DNA from: Streptomyces sp. V3I8
GTDB lineage: Bacteria > Actinomycetota > Actinomycetes > Streptomycetales > Streptomycetaceae
DNA length: 64,000 bases
NCBI RefSeq assembly: GCF_030817535.1
Contig: NZ_JAUSZL010000002.1
Location: forward strand, 124,001-188,000
Reading direction: 5' to 3'
The stretch's first letter is position 1; every line of letters begins with the position of its first letter. Made by a program: the position numbers and the translations under genes. Under the pieces are notes generated by a model that saw only the letters and a program-made list of their open reading frames with translations, searched no databases and was not told where the DNA came from. Below, one piece after another: positions 35,500 through 44,558 of this stretch.

Positions 35500-35509
35500 C
35501 GTTTGAGCG
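35500..35509. promoter_or_regulatory. Operator candidate CGTTTGAGCG before the ABC operon
   Basis: The 10-mer sits in a run GAGCGTTTGAGCGTTTG just past the regulator's stop codon, about 117 bases before the lipoprotein gene, followed by the A/T-rich promoter-like stretch at 35511-35560. It pairs with the inverted copy at 34351. Confidence 0.5.
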
Positions 35510-35625
35510 TTTGTTTTTCTTCTGATCGATCTATTGACCGTTTAGGTCGACAGCATTGAGTATTCCCGTGTCCCGAACAGTCGTGTCCGCAGAGCCGCGG
35601 GCACGCAGGAGCCGCGGGAGGCGCC

Positions 35626-36957
35626 ATGCCCGGACGACCCGATCGTCGGTCCGTGCTCGCCGCGATGGCCGCCGTACCGCTGACAGGAGCCGTGGGCGCC
35701 TGCAGCGGGGGGAACGGAGCCTCGTCGGCCGGCACGGGCCGCACCACACGCATCACGTTCTGGTCCGCCCTGCGCGGCAGCCAGGAAGTGGTCGACGCCT
35801 TCAACCGCACGCACACCGGCGTGCGGGTGGACTTCCAGCAGATCCCCTCCGGCGGGCAGGGCGGCTACGCCAAGCTCAGCAACGCCGCCCGGGCGGGCAA
35901 CGCGCCCGACGTCGCGACCATCGAGTACCCGCAGGTGCCGGGGTTCGCCATCGACGGGGTCGCCCGGGACCTCACCGGCCTCGTCAGCGACTCCCTGCGC
36001 CGCAAGCTGCTGCCGCAGGCGCTGCGGCAGACCACGTTCGAGGGGCGGGTGTTCAGCATCCCGCTGGACGTCGAGCCCATGGTGATGCACTACCGCGCCG
36101 ACCTCTTCGAGCGGTACGGGCTCCGCGTCGCGCGTACCTGGGACGAGTTCGCCGCACAGGCGGCCACCGTACGCCGCAAGGCCTCCGACCGGCGGCTCGT
36201 GCTGTTCCCGACGGACGGCATGACGCAGTTCGCCGCCTACGCCTGGCAGGCCGGTGCCCGCTGGTTCGACACCTCCCGGGGTGCCTGGAACGTCTCCCTC
36301 GCCGACGCTCCCTCGCGGCGCGTCGCGGCGTACTGGCAGCGGCTCATCGACCGGGACGACGTGTTCGTGAACGCGGTCGAGAGCAGGCAGTCCGACGCGC
36401 AGATCGGCAACGGGCTGGTCCTCACCCGGCTCAGCGGCGCCTGGGACGCCGGCGCGCAGATGAACGCGCGGCCCGCGCAGAAGGGTCTGTGGCGGATCGC
36501 CCCGCTCCCCCAGTGGGACACCGCCGACCCCGCCGTGGGCACGCACGGCGGTTCCACGTTCGCCGTGACCAAGGACAGCCGCCACCCCGAGGCGGCGATG
36601 GAGTTCATCGAGTGGCAGGTCTCCCACCCCGACGCCCTGCGGGCCCGCCTCTCCAGCGGCACCAGCAGCCAGTACCCGGCCGCCCCCGGCCTGGTCGCCG
36701 TGGGCCGCAAGGCCTTCGACCGGTCGTACTACGGCGGACAGGACATCTACGGCCTGTTCGAGCAGGAGGCACGGAAGATCGGCGCGGACTGGCTGTGGGG
36801 ACCGCGGATGAGCGCCACCCAGCGGGTCATGCAGGACTCCTTCGCCCGCGTCGGCGGCGGCCAGGGATCACTGGCCGAGTCCCTGCGCGCCGCGCAGGAG
36901 GGCACCATGCCCGACCTCAAGGCCCTGGGCCTGTCCACCACCCAGCGCTCCACCTGA
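35626..36957 (+). CDS. Carbohydrate ABC transporter substrate-binding lipoprotein
   Basis: This 443-residue extracellular binding protein of the MalE/UgpB type starts with a Tat-like twin Arg (DRRSVLAAMA) and a lipobox ending at Cys26 (AVGAC). It should be exported folded and lipid-anchored. Later segments (HGGSTFAVTKDSRHPEAAMEFI) are typical of sugar-binding proteins. It is the first gene of an operon with two permeases, a dehydrogenase and a DUF2264 protein. No ATPase gene is present, as usual in Streptomyces, where a shared MsiK energises such transporters. Confidence 0.9.
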   Translation: MPGRPDRRSVLAAMAAVPLTGAVGACSGGNGASSAGTGRTTRITFWSALRGSQEVVDAFNRTHTGVRVDFQQIPSGGQGGYAKLSNAARAGNAPDVATIEYPQVPGFAIDGVARDLTGLVSDSLRRKLLPQALRQTTFEGRVFSIPLDVEPMVMHYRADLFERYGLRVARTWDEFAAQAATVRRKASDRRLVLFPTDGMTQFAAYAWQAGARWFDTSRGAWNVSLADAPSRRVAAYWQRLIDRDDVFVNAVESRQSDAQIGNGLVLTRLSGAWDAGAQMNARPAQKGLWRIAPLPQWDTADPAVGTHGGSTFAVTKDSRHPEAAMEFIEWQVSHPDALRARLSSGTSSQYPAAPGLVAVGRKAFDRSYYGGQDIYGLFEQEARKIGADWLWGPRMSATQRVMQDSFARVGGGQGSLAESLRAAQEGTMPDLKALGLSTTQRST

Positions 36958-36981
36958 CGACGAGAAGGCAGGTGACACCGC

Positions 36982-37968
36982 ATGACCACCACCGCTCAGC
37001 CCCGGACACCGGCCGACGCGTCCAGCGCCGGGGGTCCGGCCCTCTCCACCTCCGGCCGGCGCGCCCGCCGGGCCGCCGGACGCCGCCGGTCCGGCGCGGC
37101 CGTCGTCCTCATGGCGCCGTTCTTCGCCCTGCTGACCACCGTCTTCCTGATCCCCGTCGGCACGGCCGTCTACCTCAGCTTCTTCAGTGACGACCAGCCC
37201 GGTCTGGGATTCGGCGCCGAACGCACCGTCTTCGTCGGCCTGCGCAGCTACGCCGCCGTCCTGACCGACCCCACGTTCCTCGGCGGACTGGGCACGGTCG
37301 CCCTCTACTGCCTGATCTACATTCCGCTCATGGTCGTCGGGGCGCTCGCCCTGGCCCTGCTGCTGGACTCCGGGGTGGTCCGGCTGCGCGCCTTCGCCCA
37401 GCTCGGCCTCTTCCTCCCGCACGCCGTGCCCGGCATCATCGCCGCCCTGATCTGGCTGTACCTCTACACGCCCGGCATCAGTCCGGTGATCGACCTGTTC
37501 GCCCGCGCGGACGTCACGATCGACTTCCTCGGCATCCACACGGTCATCCCCTCCATCGTGAACATCGCCCTGTGGAGCAACCTCGGCTACAACATGGTGG
37601 TCTTCTACGCGGCGCTGCAGGCCGTGCCCCGCGAGGTGATCGAGGCGTCCGTGGTCGACGGGGCGGGGCCGGTGCGCACGGCGCTCCAGGTCAAGACCCC
37701 CCTGGTGCGCGCCTCGATCGTCATGGTCGCCATCTTCACCCTGATCTGGGCGCTGCAGCTCTTCACCGAGCCGATGCTGCTCAGCCAGTCCTCCCCCATG
37801 ATCAGCTCCCGTTTCTCGCCGAGCATGTACATCTACGACGCGGCCTTCACCCGCACCAACTACAGCCTGGCGGCGGCCGCCTCGGTGGTCCTGCTGGTGT
37901 GCACGATCGCGCTGTCCTACGGCGTCACCCGCTTCGCCGGCCGCGCCGACGCCGAGGAGGCCCGATGA
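36982..37968 (+). CDS. Sugar ABC transporter permease (MalF-type)
   Basis: The 328-residue permease has six or seven hydrophobic segments and the EAA loop near VIEASVVDGAGPVRTALQVKTPLV, which contacts the ATPase. A roughly 30-residue basic N-terminus precedes the first helix. It begins 24 bases after the binding-protein gene and overlaps the next permease by ATGA. Confidence 0.9.
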   Translation: MTTTAQPRTPADASSAGGPALSTSGRRARRAAGRRRSGAAVVLMAPFFALLTTVFLIPVGTAVYLSFFSDDQPGLGFGAERTVFVGLRSYAAVLTDPTFLGGLGTVALYCLIYIPLMVVGALALALLLDSGVVRLRAFAQLGLFLPHAVPGIIAALIWLYLYTPGISPVIDLFARADVTIDFLGIHTVIPSIVNIALWSNLGYNMVVFYAALQAVPREVIEASVVDGAGPVRTALQVKTPLVRASIVMVAIFTLIWALQLFTEPMLLSQSSPMISSRFSPSMYIYDAAFTRTNYSLAAAASVVLLVCTIALSYGVTRFAGRADAEEAR

Positions 37969-38828
37969 GCACCACCGGCAGTTCCCTGCTCCGCCCCGGT
38001 CTGCTGGGCCGGGCGACGGTCAACGCGGTCGTCGCGGTCTCCGTCCTCTACACCCTGCTGCCGGTGCTGTGGCTGGTGCTGGCCGCCGCCAAGGACCGGG
38101 ACGCGCTGTTCAGCAGCGACCTGCTGTCCCTGGGCGGCTTCTCCCCCGTACGCAACCTGCGGGACCTGTTCGCGATGGACGGCGGGCTGTACGGCCGCTG
38201 GTACCTCAACAGCCTGCTGTACGCCGTGCTCGGCGCCGCGATCGGCTCGCTGCTGAGCGTGGCCTGCGGGTACGCCTTCGACAAGTACCGCTTCCGGCAC
38301 AAGGAGAAGCTGTTCGGCCTGGTCCTGGCGGCGGTCATGGTGCCGCAGACGGTCCTCGCGCTGCCGCTGTACCTGATGGCCTCCGAGGCCGGCCTGGTCA
38401 ACACCTTCTGGGCGGTGTTCGTCCCGGTGCTGTTCAACCCCTTCGGCGTCTATCTCGGCCGCATCTTCAGCCGGGGCTACGTACCCGACGAGGTGCTGGA
38501 GGCGGCACGGGTGGACGGGGCCGGCGAGCTGACCACGTACGTCCGGGTCAGCCTGCGGATGCTGGGCCCCGGCCTGGTCACCGTCTTCCTCTTCCAGCTG
38601 ACCGCGATCTGGAACAACTTCTTCCTGCCCATGGTGATGCTGTCCGACCAGGACCTGTATCCCGTCAGCCTCGGCCTGTACCAGTGGAACAGCTCGGCGT
38701 CCGTGTCGCCGGAGTACTACCCGGTGGTGATCATGGGATCGTTGCTCGCCGTGCTGCCCCTCATCCTCGCCTTCGTCCTGCTCCAGAGGTTCTGGCGCAG
38801 CGGACTGACCGCCGGAGCCGTCAAGTGA
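37965..38828 (+). CDS. Sugar ABC transporter permease (MalG-type)
   Basis: The 287-residue partner permease has six helices and the EAA motif EVLEAARVDGAGELTTYVRVSL. ATG overlaps the stop of the MalF-type gene, and its own stop overlaps the next GTG, giving translational coupling along the operon. Confidence 0.9.
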   Translation: MSTTGSSLLRPGLLGRATVNAVVAVSVLYTLLPVLWLVLAAAKDRDALFSSDLLSLGGFSPVRNLRDLFAMDGGLYGRWYLNSLLYAVLGAAIGSLLSVACGYAFDKYRFRHKEKLFGLVLAAVMVPQTVLALPLYLMASEAGLVNTFWAVFVPVLFNPFGVYLGRIFSRGYVPDEVLEAARVDGAGELTTYVRVSLRMLGPGLVTVFLFQLTAIWNNFFLPMVMLSDQDLYPVSLGLYQWNSSASVSPEYYPVVIMGSLLAVLPLILAFVLLQRFWRSGLTAGAVK

Positions 38829-39856
38829 CCCCGCACGTCCCCGGCCCCGGTTTCCGGCCCCGTGCCGCCGTGGCCATGTCCCAGGACGCCGCTGCGGCCG
38901 TCCTCGACCGGCGGGCGCTCGACGCGTTCCGCCAGGTCTGCGACCTCGCCCCGCCCCCGGTGCTCGACGACCTGTCGACACCGCGGGCGCGGTCGGTGCT
39001 GGCCGACGTCGACCTGCTGGTCACCGGGTGGGGCTGCCCGGTCCTGGACGCGGAGGTGCTGCGCGCGGCGCCCCGGCTGCGGGCCGTCGTGCACACCGCG
39101 GGCAGCGTGCGCGGCCACGTCACGGACGCCTGCTGGGAGCGCGGGATCGAGGTGTCCTCCGCCGCCGCGGCCAACGCCCTGCCGGTCGCCGAGTACACCC
39201 TCGGCATGATCCTGCTCTCCGGGAAGCGGGTCCTGGAGCGCGCCCGCGACTACCGGGTGTCGCGGACCCGCGGCAACTCGCTGCGCACCTCCCACGGCAT
39301 CGGCAACTACCGCAGCACCGTCGGCATCCTCTCCGCCTCGCTGATCGGGCGCCGGGTCGTCGAGCTGCTGCGGCCGCACGACATCGAGGTCCTGCTCCAC
39401 GACCCGTACGTCGGGGACGCGGACGCCGCCGAACTCGGTGTGGAGCGCGTCGGGTTGGCGGAGCTGTTCGCGCGCTGCGACACGGTCAGCGTGCACACCC
39501 CGCTGCTGCCCACCACCCGGGGCCTGGTCGGCCGGCCCCTGATCGACGCGATGCCGGCCGGCGCCCTGCTCATCAACACCTCCCGCGGAGCGGTCGTCGA
39601 CCAGGAGGCGCTCACCGACGCCGTCCTGGCGGGCCGGATCAGGGCCGTGCTGGACGTCACCGACCCCGAGGTGCTGCCGGCGGACCATCCCCTGTGGGAC
39701 TGCGAGAACGCGCTGATCACCCCCCATCTGGCGGGTTCCGAGGGCAACGAGTGGCGGCGCCTGGCCGACCTCGCGCTCGCCGAGACCGCCCGCTGGGCGT
39801 CCGGTACCGGCTTCCTCCATCCCGTACGACGCGAAAGGCTGGCGTTCCTGGCATGA
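38825..39856 (+). CDS. D-isomer-specific 2-hydroxyacid dehydrogenase
   Basis: The 343-residue oxidoreductase keeps the family triad: Arg in NTSRGAVVDQEAL, Glu in DVTDPEVLP and His in TPHLAGS. The NAD-binding region is odd: the usual GxGxxG loop reads GILSASLIGR, so the second and third glycines are lost. Members reduce 2-oxo acids or oxidise sugar acids. Its place in a sugar-uptake operon suggests action on a sugar-acid breakdown product. The start GTG overlaps the upstream stop. Confidence 0.83.
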   Translation: MTPHVPGPGFRPRAAVAMSQDAAAAVLDRRALDAFRQVCDLAPPPVLDDLSTPRARSVLADVDLLVTGWGCPVLDAEVLRAAPRLRAVVHTAGSVRGHVTDACWERGIEVSSAAAANALPVAEYTLGMILLSGKRVLERARDYRVSRTRGNSLRTSHGIGNYRSTVGILSASLIGRRVVELLRPHDIEVLLHDPYVGDADAAELGVERVGLAELFARCDTVSVHTPLLPTTRGLVGRPLIDAMPAGALLINTSRGAVVDQEALTDAVLAGRIRAVLDVTDPEVLPADHPLWDCENALITPHLAGSEGNEWRRLADLALAETARWASGTGFLHPVRRERLAFLA

Positions 39857-41742
39857 GCATCCCCTTCGAACTCCCCTCCGAGGGCCGTGCGTCGAGCCCG
39901 TACACCGGCTACACCCGCGCCCATTGGGAGGCCGTCGCGGACGGGCTCCTGGCCGCCGCGTGGCACTGGAGCACACCGGGTCGCGCCCTGCTCGACCTGC
40001 CGGGGCGGCCGTCGCGCTCGGGAGTGCGCTCCGACGGTCTGGAGGGCTTCGCCCGGACGTTCCTCGCGGCCGGTTTCCGGGTCGCGGGCGCCGACGGGGA
40101 GGACCCGCACCACTGGCTGGAGCGGTACGCGCAGGGGCTGGCCTCGGGCACCCGTTCGCCGGGGCGCGACGACGCCGAGTCCTGGCCGCTGATACTCGAC
40201 CACGACGTCCAGGGCCAGCCCATGGTGGAGTCGGCGTCGGTCGCGCTCGGCCTGCGCCTGACCGCGCCCTGGCTCTGGAAGCGTCTCGACGCCGGGGTCC
40301 AGGACCGGGTGGAGGAGTGGCTGCGCGGTGCGCTGCGGCACGTGCCCGCGCCGAACAACTGGTACCTCTTCCCGTACACGGTCGCCGGGTTCCTGGAGTC
40401 GGTGGGACGCGGCGACGCCGAAACCGCCGCGGTACGGCGGCGGGCCCTCGACCTGCTGGAGGGCTGGTACCGGGGCGGCGGCTGGTACGCGGACGGGGAC
40501 GGACGCGCCTTCGACCACTACAACGGCTGGGCCCTGCACCTGTATCCGGTGCTGGACGCCCACCTGGCCGGGGACACGGAGCTCCTCGCACGGTACGGCG
40601 GACGGTTGCGCGAGCACCTCGACGGCTTCGCGCTGATGTTCGGCGCGGACGGGGCGCCCCTCCACTTCGGCCGCTCGCTCGCGTACCGCTTCGCCGCCTC
40701 CGCGGCCGTCGGCCTGGGGGCGGTGACCGGGCACACGCCGCTGACGCCGGGCGCCTCACGCCGGCTGGCGAGCGGCAGCCTGCGGCACTTCCTCGACCGC
40801 GGGGCGCTCACCGACGACGGTCTGCTGAGCCTGGGCTGGTACGGGCCGCACGAGGCCACCCTGCAGTCGTACTCCGGCCCGTCCTCGCCGTACTGGGCGT
40901 CGAAGGCGTTCGTCGCGCTCCTCGCGCCCGCCGGCCACCCCCTGTGGACCGCGACCGAGGAACCCGCGCCGGTGGAGGAGGCCGACCGCGTGCTGGCCCT
41001 GCCCGCGCCGGGACTGCTCGTCCAGGCGACGCGCGAGGACGGGATCGTACGGCTGCACAACCACGGCAGCGACCATGTGCGGCCGCACGAGGCGGAGACG
41101 GCCGCCGAGGACGACCCGCACTACGGACGGCAGGCCTACTCGACCCGGACCGGGCCGACCGCGGCCGGGAACACCGCGGACAACCACCTGTCGGTGGAGG
41201 TGAACGGCCGGCCCGGTGTGCGGCGCCGGATCCATCCGCTCGGCGCGGGACACGGGGACGGCTGGGGCTGGGCGGCGTCGTGGCACCGGCCCGTCTTCGC
41301 CGGCGGCCCCCCGATGGTCCCGGGGCTGCGGGTGGAGAGCGTGACCGTGGCACGGGGGCCGCACGAACTGCGGGTGCACCGCGTGGTGGGGGCGCCCCCG
41401 GGGGCCCGTGTCACCCACACCGGATGGGCGACCGGCCCGCGGGAGTCCCTGGTCTCGGCGCTGCACGGCCTGCACGGCTGGGCCCCGGAGACCGAGACGG
41501 TCCGGGCCCCGCAGGGGACGGCGTACGTGCCGTGGGCCGAGATGCCGCGCCTGACCGGCACGGCGGAGGGTACCTCCCTGCACGTCTCCCTGGCCGCCCT
41601 CACCGACGGACCGGGTGCCGGCCCGCCGGCGGAGGCCGTCACGCACGTCCTCGCCGACGACACCGGTGTCGAGGTGGTCTGGGCGGACGACGGCGCGCGT
41701 ACACGGGTGTCGTTCGACCCGGTCCGGGTGACGCACGGGTGA
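39853..41742 (+). CDS. DUF2264 family protein, probable glycan-degrading enzyme
   Basis: The 629-residue protein matches DUF2264, an alpha/alpha-barrel-like N-terminal domain (about 1-360, rich in WxW and YNGWALHLYP-type segments) with a beta-rich C-terminal part. My recollection that members act as glucuronidase-like enzymes on plant glycans is tentative. There is no signal peptide, so it would act on imported oligosaccharides. It is the last gene of the ABC operon (ATGA overlap), supporting a role in degrading the transported sugar. Confidence 0.78.
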   Translation: MSIPFELPSEGRASSPYTGYTRAHWEAVADGLLAAAWHWSTPGRALLDLPGRPSRSGVRSDGLEGFARTFLAAGFRVAGADGEDPHHWLERYAQGLASGTRSPGRDDAESWPLILDHDVQGQPMVESASVALGLRLTAPWLWKRLDAGVQDRVEEWLRGALRHVPAPNNWYLFPYTVAGFLESVGRGDAETAAVRRRALDLLEGWYRGGGWYADGDGRAFDHYNGWALHLYPVLDAHLAGDTELLARYGGRLREHLDGFALMFGADGAPLHFGRSLAYRFAASAAVGLGAVTGHTPLTPGASRRLASGSLRHFLDRGALTDDGLLSLGWYGPHEATLQSYSGPSSPYWASKAFVALLAPAGHPLWTATEEPAPVEEADRVLALPAPGLLVQATREDGIVRLHNHGSDHVRPHEAETAAEDDPHYGRQAYSTRTGPTAAGNTADNHLSVEVNGRPGVRRRIHPLGAGHGDGWGWAASWHRPVFAGGPPMVPGLRVESVTVARGPHELRVHRVVGAPPGARVTHTGWATGPRESLVSALHGLHGWAPETETVRAPQGTAYVPWAEMPRLTGTAEGTSLHVSLAALTDGPGAGPPAEAVTHVLADDTGVEVVWADDGARTRVSFDPVRVTHG

Positions 41743-41849
41743 GGTGAGTTCCGCAGGACGCCAATTCCCTTGCCACGTACGGGGGATGAGGCCGTGCACT
41801 GGGTATCCATCCCGGGGACGGCAACTGCGGCGTTGGGGGGACTGGCACT

Positions 41850-42554
41850 GTGGCACGCCTGTCGTGGACGTCCGGCCCTCCCCGCTCGTCACGGTCGTCC
41901 CGTTCGCGCAGACGGCACACCGTGCGCCGGCTGCGGGCCGAGGGCCGGTACGGGCCAAGATTCCGTGACGTCCTGCCCGGGTTCGCCGGTGTGGTCGTGG
42001 CCGTGTGCGCGGTGGTCGCCGGCCTGGCCGTGGGGTACCGCGCCGCCGGATCCGCCGTCCCGGCCGGCGGGGTCGTCGTCGTGGCCTTCGTCATCGCGTT
42101 CGAGATCCGGCGCCGGCGTCCGGGCGCGCGCCGGCGGCGCGGTCGTTACACCGCGGACGAACTGCGCGAACTCGACGTCCAGGGGCTGGCGCTGGCCGTC
42201 GCACGGATGTTACGGAGGGACGGCTGGCGGGTCCGGCTGCTGCCGGCGCCGGACCGGCCGCGATTGTACGCGCGGGACGCGGCCGGCCGACAACTCGACG
42301 TGGTCTTCCGTCCGGTGGCCGAACCGCTGCCCGACGAGGACCTGCCGGGTCCCCGGCCGCACCGGGACACCGCGGGGCCGCGCCGCCGGCTGGTCGTGCA
42401 CCGGGGCGCCTTCAGGGAACGCGACGTCCGGTGGGCCCAGCGTCAGGCGGACACCGGGCTCCTCGACGGCCCCGCGCTCGAACGCTGGGCGGGGGGTGCC
42501 CGCCTGCACGACCTGCTCGCACCGGACCTGTGGGACGACACCCCGGCCGACTGA
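41850..42554 (+). CDS. Membrane-linked restriction-endonuclease-like protein
   Basis: The 234-residue protein has a basic N-terminus, two hydrophobic segments (about 45-85), a linker and a C-terminal Mrr-like nuclease fold, in which VVFRPV, LVVHRGAFRERDVRWA and LLDGPALERWA resemble the core strands and the QxK/active-site region. The canonical acidic-QxK set is not obvious, so catalysis is uncertain. Such proteins are widespread in Streptomyces and their role is unknown. GTG start; ATG alternatives are lacking. Confidence 0.6.
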   Translation: MARLSWTSGPPRSSRSSRSRRRHTVRRLRAEGRYGPRFRDVLPGFAGVVVAVCAVVAGLAVGYRAAGSAVPAGGVVVVAFVIAFEIRRRRPGARRRRGRYTADELRELDVQGLALAVARMLRRDGWRVRLLPAPDRPRLYARDAAGRQLDVVFRPVAEPLPDEDLPGPRPHRDTAGPRRRLVVHRGAFRERDVRWAQRQADTGLLDGPALERWAGGARLHDLLAPDLWDDTPAD

Positions 42555-42724
42555 CGGGCACGTTCTCCGAGGCCGTCACCGTGGATCCGCTCGGCGGCCA
42601 TCCTCAGCCGTTTTCCATCAGTCCCGGTCAGGCTCCGACCAACAAGGTTCAGCGGCCCTCAGAAGCGTTGGTGCGTAGTTACGTTGGCGCTCCACTGCTC
42701 CACCGCACCACTCTGGGACCGCAA

Positions 42725-42991
42725 GTGAGAACCGCACTCTGGGCCGTCCTGGCCGGCTTCCTGACCTACGTCACCGGCGCCGCCCTCTACAACGCCGCCG
42801 CCGGTGACGACGTGAAGAGCCTCGTCGGCAACGTGCTGCTGGCCCTGTCCGTGGGCTGGTACATGGTCAGCAGCTGGCGGCGTGCGTACCGGGCGGCGTG
42901 TCCACCCCCGCCTCGGGGCACGGCGGACGCGGACGTGGACGGGGACGCGTCCGCGGACGCGAGTGCCGGTACCCGCAGCGGTGCCGGCTGA
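42725..42991 (+). CDS. Small two-helix membrane protein
   Basis: The 88-residue protein has two hydrophobic segments (about 4-24 and 33-50) and a charged, repetitive tail of Asp/Ala/Ser. G/C-rich third positions support it as real. It is not a family I recognise. Confidence 0.5.
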   Translation: MRTALWAVLAGFLTYVTGAALYNAAAGDDVKSLVGNVLLALSVGWYMVSSWRRAYRAACPPPPRGTADADVDGDASADASAGTRSGAG

Positions 42992-43039
42992 TTCGGCCGG
43001 CGGGGGCCGGCTCGGCTTCGACGCCGCGCCGGTGGATCG

Positions 43040-43315
43040 TCAGGGGCTGTCGCCCGACCAGTCGAAGCGTTCCGGATCTCCCGGGCGCGGGTCGTACAGG
43101 GCCCGGCCGCCGGCGCCGAACTGCCCGAGCTCGGTGGGCAGGGCGACACCGCTCGCCCTCTGGTCCGGCGGCCGGTCCGTGACGTCCAGGAGCAGTCCGT
43201 CCAAGGGCCCGCCGACCAGGGCGACGTAGGAGCGGCCCGGGCGTGGGCCCGGGTCGGGATCGTCGTGGTCGTGGCCGTATATCCGACCGCGCAGCAGCTG
43301 CTCGTCGCCGTTCAT
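43040..43315 (-). CDS. Small hypothetical protein
   Basis: The 91-residue protein includes SYVALVGGPLDGLLLDVTD, a phrase seen in short Streptomyces proteins of unknown function, and an acidic Asp/Pro tract. I chose the ATG at 43315; an upstream start to 43393 exists. It is divergent from, and just touches, the alginate-lyase remnant. Confidence 0.5.
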   Translation of the reverse strand: MNGDEQLLRGRIYGHDHDDPDPGPRPGRSYVALVGGPLDGLLLDVTDRPPDQRASGVALPTELGQFGAGGRALYDPRPGDPERFDWSGDSP

Positions 43316-44042
43316 GACGTCCAGCCTCGCAGCCGCCACTGACATCGCGCCTTCGCGCAGGCTCGACCGGGGCCCCTGGACGGTCGTCGACAAGCCCGGG
43401 CCCGCGCCGGGCGGCGACGTCCGCGACTATCCGAGCCAGGCCCCGTACTGGTGGCCGAGCCGGACTCCCCCGACCGGCGATCCCTACGGCTGCCCGTACG
43501 TCCAGCGGGACGGCGAGCGCAATCTTGAGGCCGACACGGGCACCGGCCGCCAGGATCTCGAGAAGGTCTTCGACTCCTCGTACGATCAGCAGGAGGGTGC
43601 CGCGGAGAACAACCACGGCAGGTTCCACGACCTGTTGGTGGCCGGCCCGGCGTCCGCCACCGGCGACCGGGACCTGGTCCGCCGGACCGTGCGCGACGCC
43701 GCCCCCCGGCGGGTCGCCGCCCAGATCGCGGCGGACGGGAGCCGGCCGCAGGAACTCGCCCGGACCAGGAGCCGGCACTACTCGACCTTCGGCCTCGTCG
43801 CGTACGTCAGGCCGGCGGCGATCGGACGGCACGTCGGCGTGGACCTGTGGCGCTACCGGGGACCGCCGGGCCGGAGCCTCTCCAGGGCCGTGCGCCATCC
43901 GCTCCCCGCGGCGACGGGACAGGTCGCGGACGCCGGCGACGCCGGAGCGAGGAAGGCGGTCCCCCGGCTGGAGGAACCGCCGGGCGGTGACCTCTGGGCC
44001 CTGCGGCCCGCGGCCGAGCAACTCGACTCCATCACGGGCTGA
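43314..44042 (+). pseudogene. Alginate-lyase-family remnant with internal deletion
   Basis: The 242-codon frame matches the alginate-lyase/heparinase-like family at both ends: SRRLDRGPWTVVDKPG, PYWWP and PYVQRDGERN near the start, and ENNHGRFHDLLVAG, RRVAAQIAADGSRPQELARTRS near the middle and end. The stretch between ERN (about 70) and ENNHG (about 99) is only some 28 residues, whereas the family normally has over 100 there with the barrel core. The signal peptide is also missing. I read it as a decayed gene rather than an active lyase. Confidence 0.7.
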
Positions 44043-44063
44043 TCCGCGGACCTCTCCGGGCCC

Positions 44064-44456
44064 TCAGGAGTGCCGGTGGTACGCCTTGTTGGCGATGCGC
44101 CAGCCGTCGGCGACGTGGACCAGCAGAAAGACGTCCGTGAAGGTGTCCGCGCCGTGCCGCAGCGTCATCGTCGCCGTCGCCACGGTGCCGTGCGCGTCGA
44201 CCGTGTCGACACGGCGGGTACGGGCCGGTTCGTCCAGTGCCGGCTCCCCCTGGAAGAGGGCGCAGTAGTCGTCCAGGGACCACGAGACGAACACGCCGTC
44301 CCGGACCCCCTCGATGTGGGCGGTGGGCAGGAACGCCTCCCGGAAGTGGACGGGGTCGCCCGTGGCGTGTCCGCGGATGTAGGCGCGGAGCGGTTCGAGG
44401 ACGGCGGTCGTGTGCTGTGCGTTCGCGTGCTGTGCGGTCGCGTGCTGTGCGGTCAT
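44064..44456 (-). CDS. SnoaL/NTF2-like protein (lumazine-binding-type)
   Basis: The 130-residue protein has the NTF2-like cone fold: EPLRAYIRGHATGDPVHFREAF, VSWSLDDYCALFQGEP and DVFLLVHVADGWRIANKAYHRH. Members isomerise, hydrolyse or bind small ligands. Residues 2-17 are a threefold Ala-Gln-His repeat, encoded by near-identical GTGCTGTGCG words, a recent slippage product. It diverges from a LysR gene across a 102-bp spacer and is its likely target. Confidence 0.75.
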   Translation of the reverse strand: MTAQHATAQHANAQHTTAVLEPLRAYIRGHATGDPVHFREAFLPTAHIEGVRDGVFVSWSLDDYCALFQGEPALDEPARTRRVDTVDAHGTVATATMTLRHGADTFTDVFLLVHVADGWRIANKAYHRHS

Positions 44457-44558
44457 GTCCGCCACCGTGGTGCAGGCCGATGCCTGCGACAAGCGCAGAT
44501 CTCGCACGGATCCCCTGCGACAGCCGCATACCGGCTGGTCGACGGGGATACTTCCCCC
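44457..44558. promoter_or_regulatory. Divergent promoter with paired CTGCGACA sites
   Basis: CTGCGACA occurs at 44484-44491 and 44515-44522, 31 bp apart (about three helical turns), each followed by a CGCA-containing word. The layout suits a LysR tetramer controlling the SnoaL-like gene. Confidence 0.5.
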
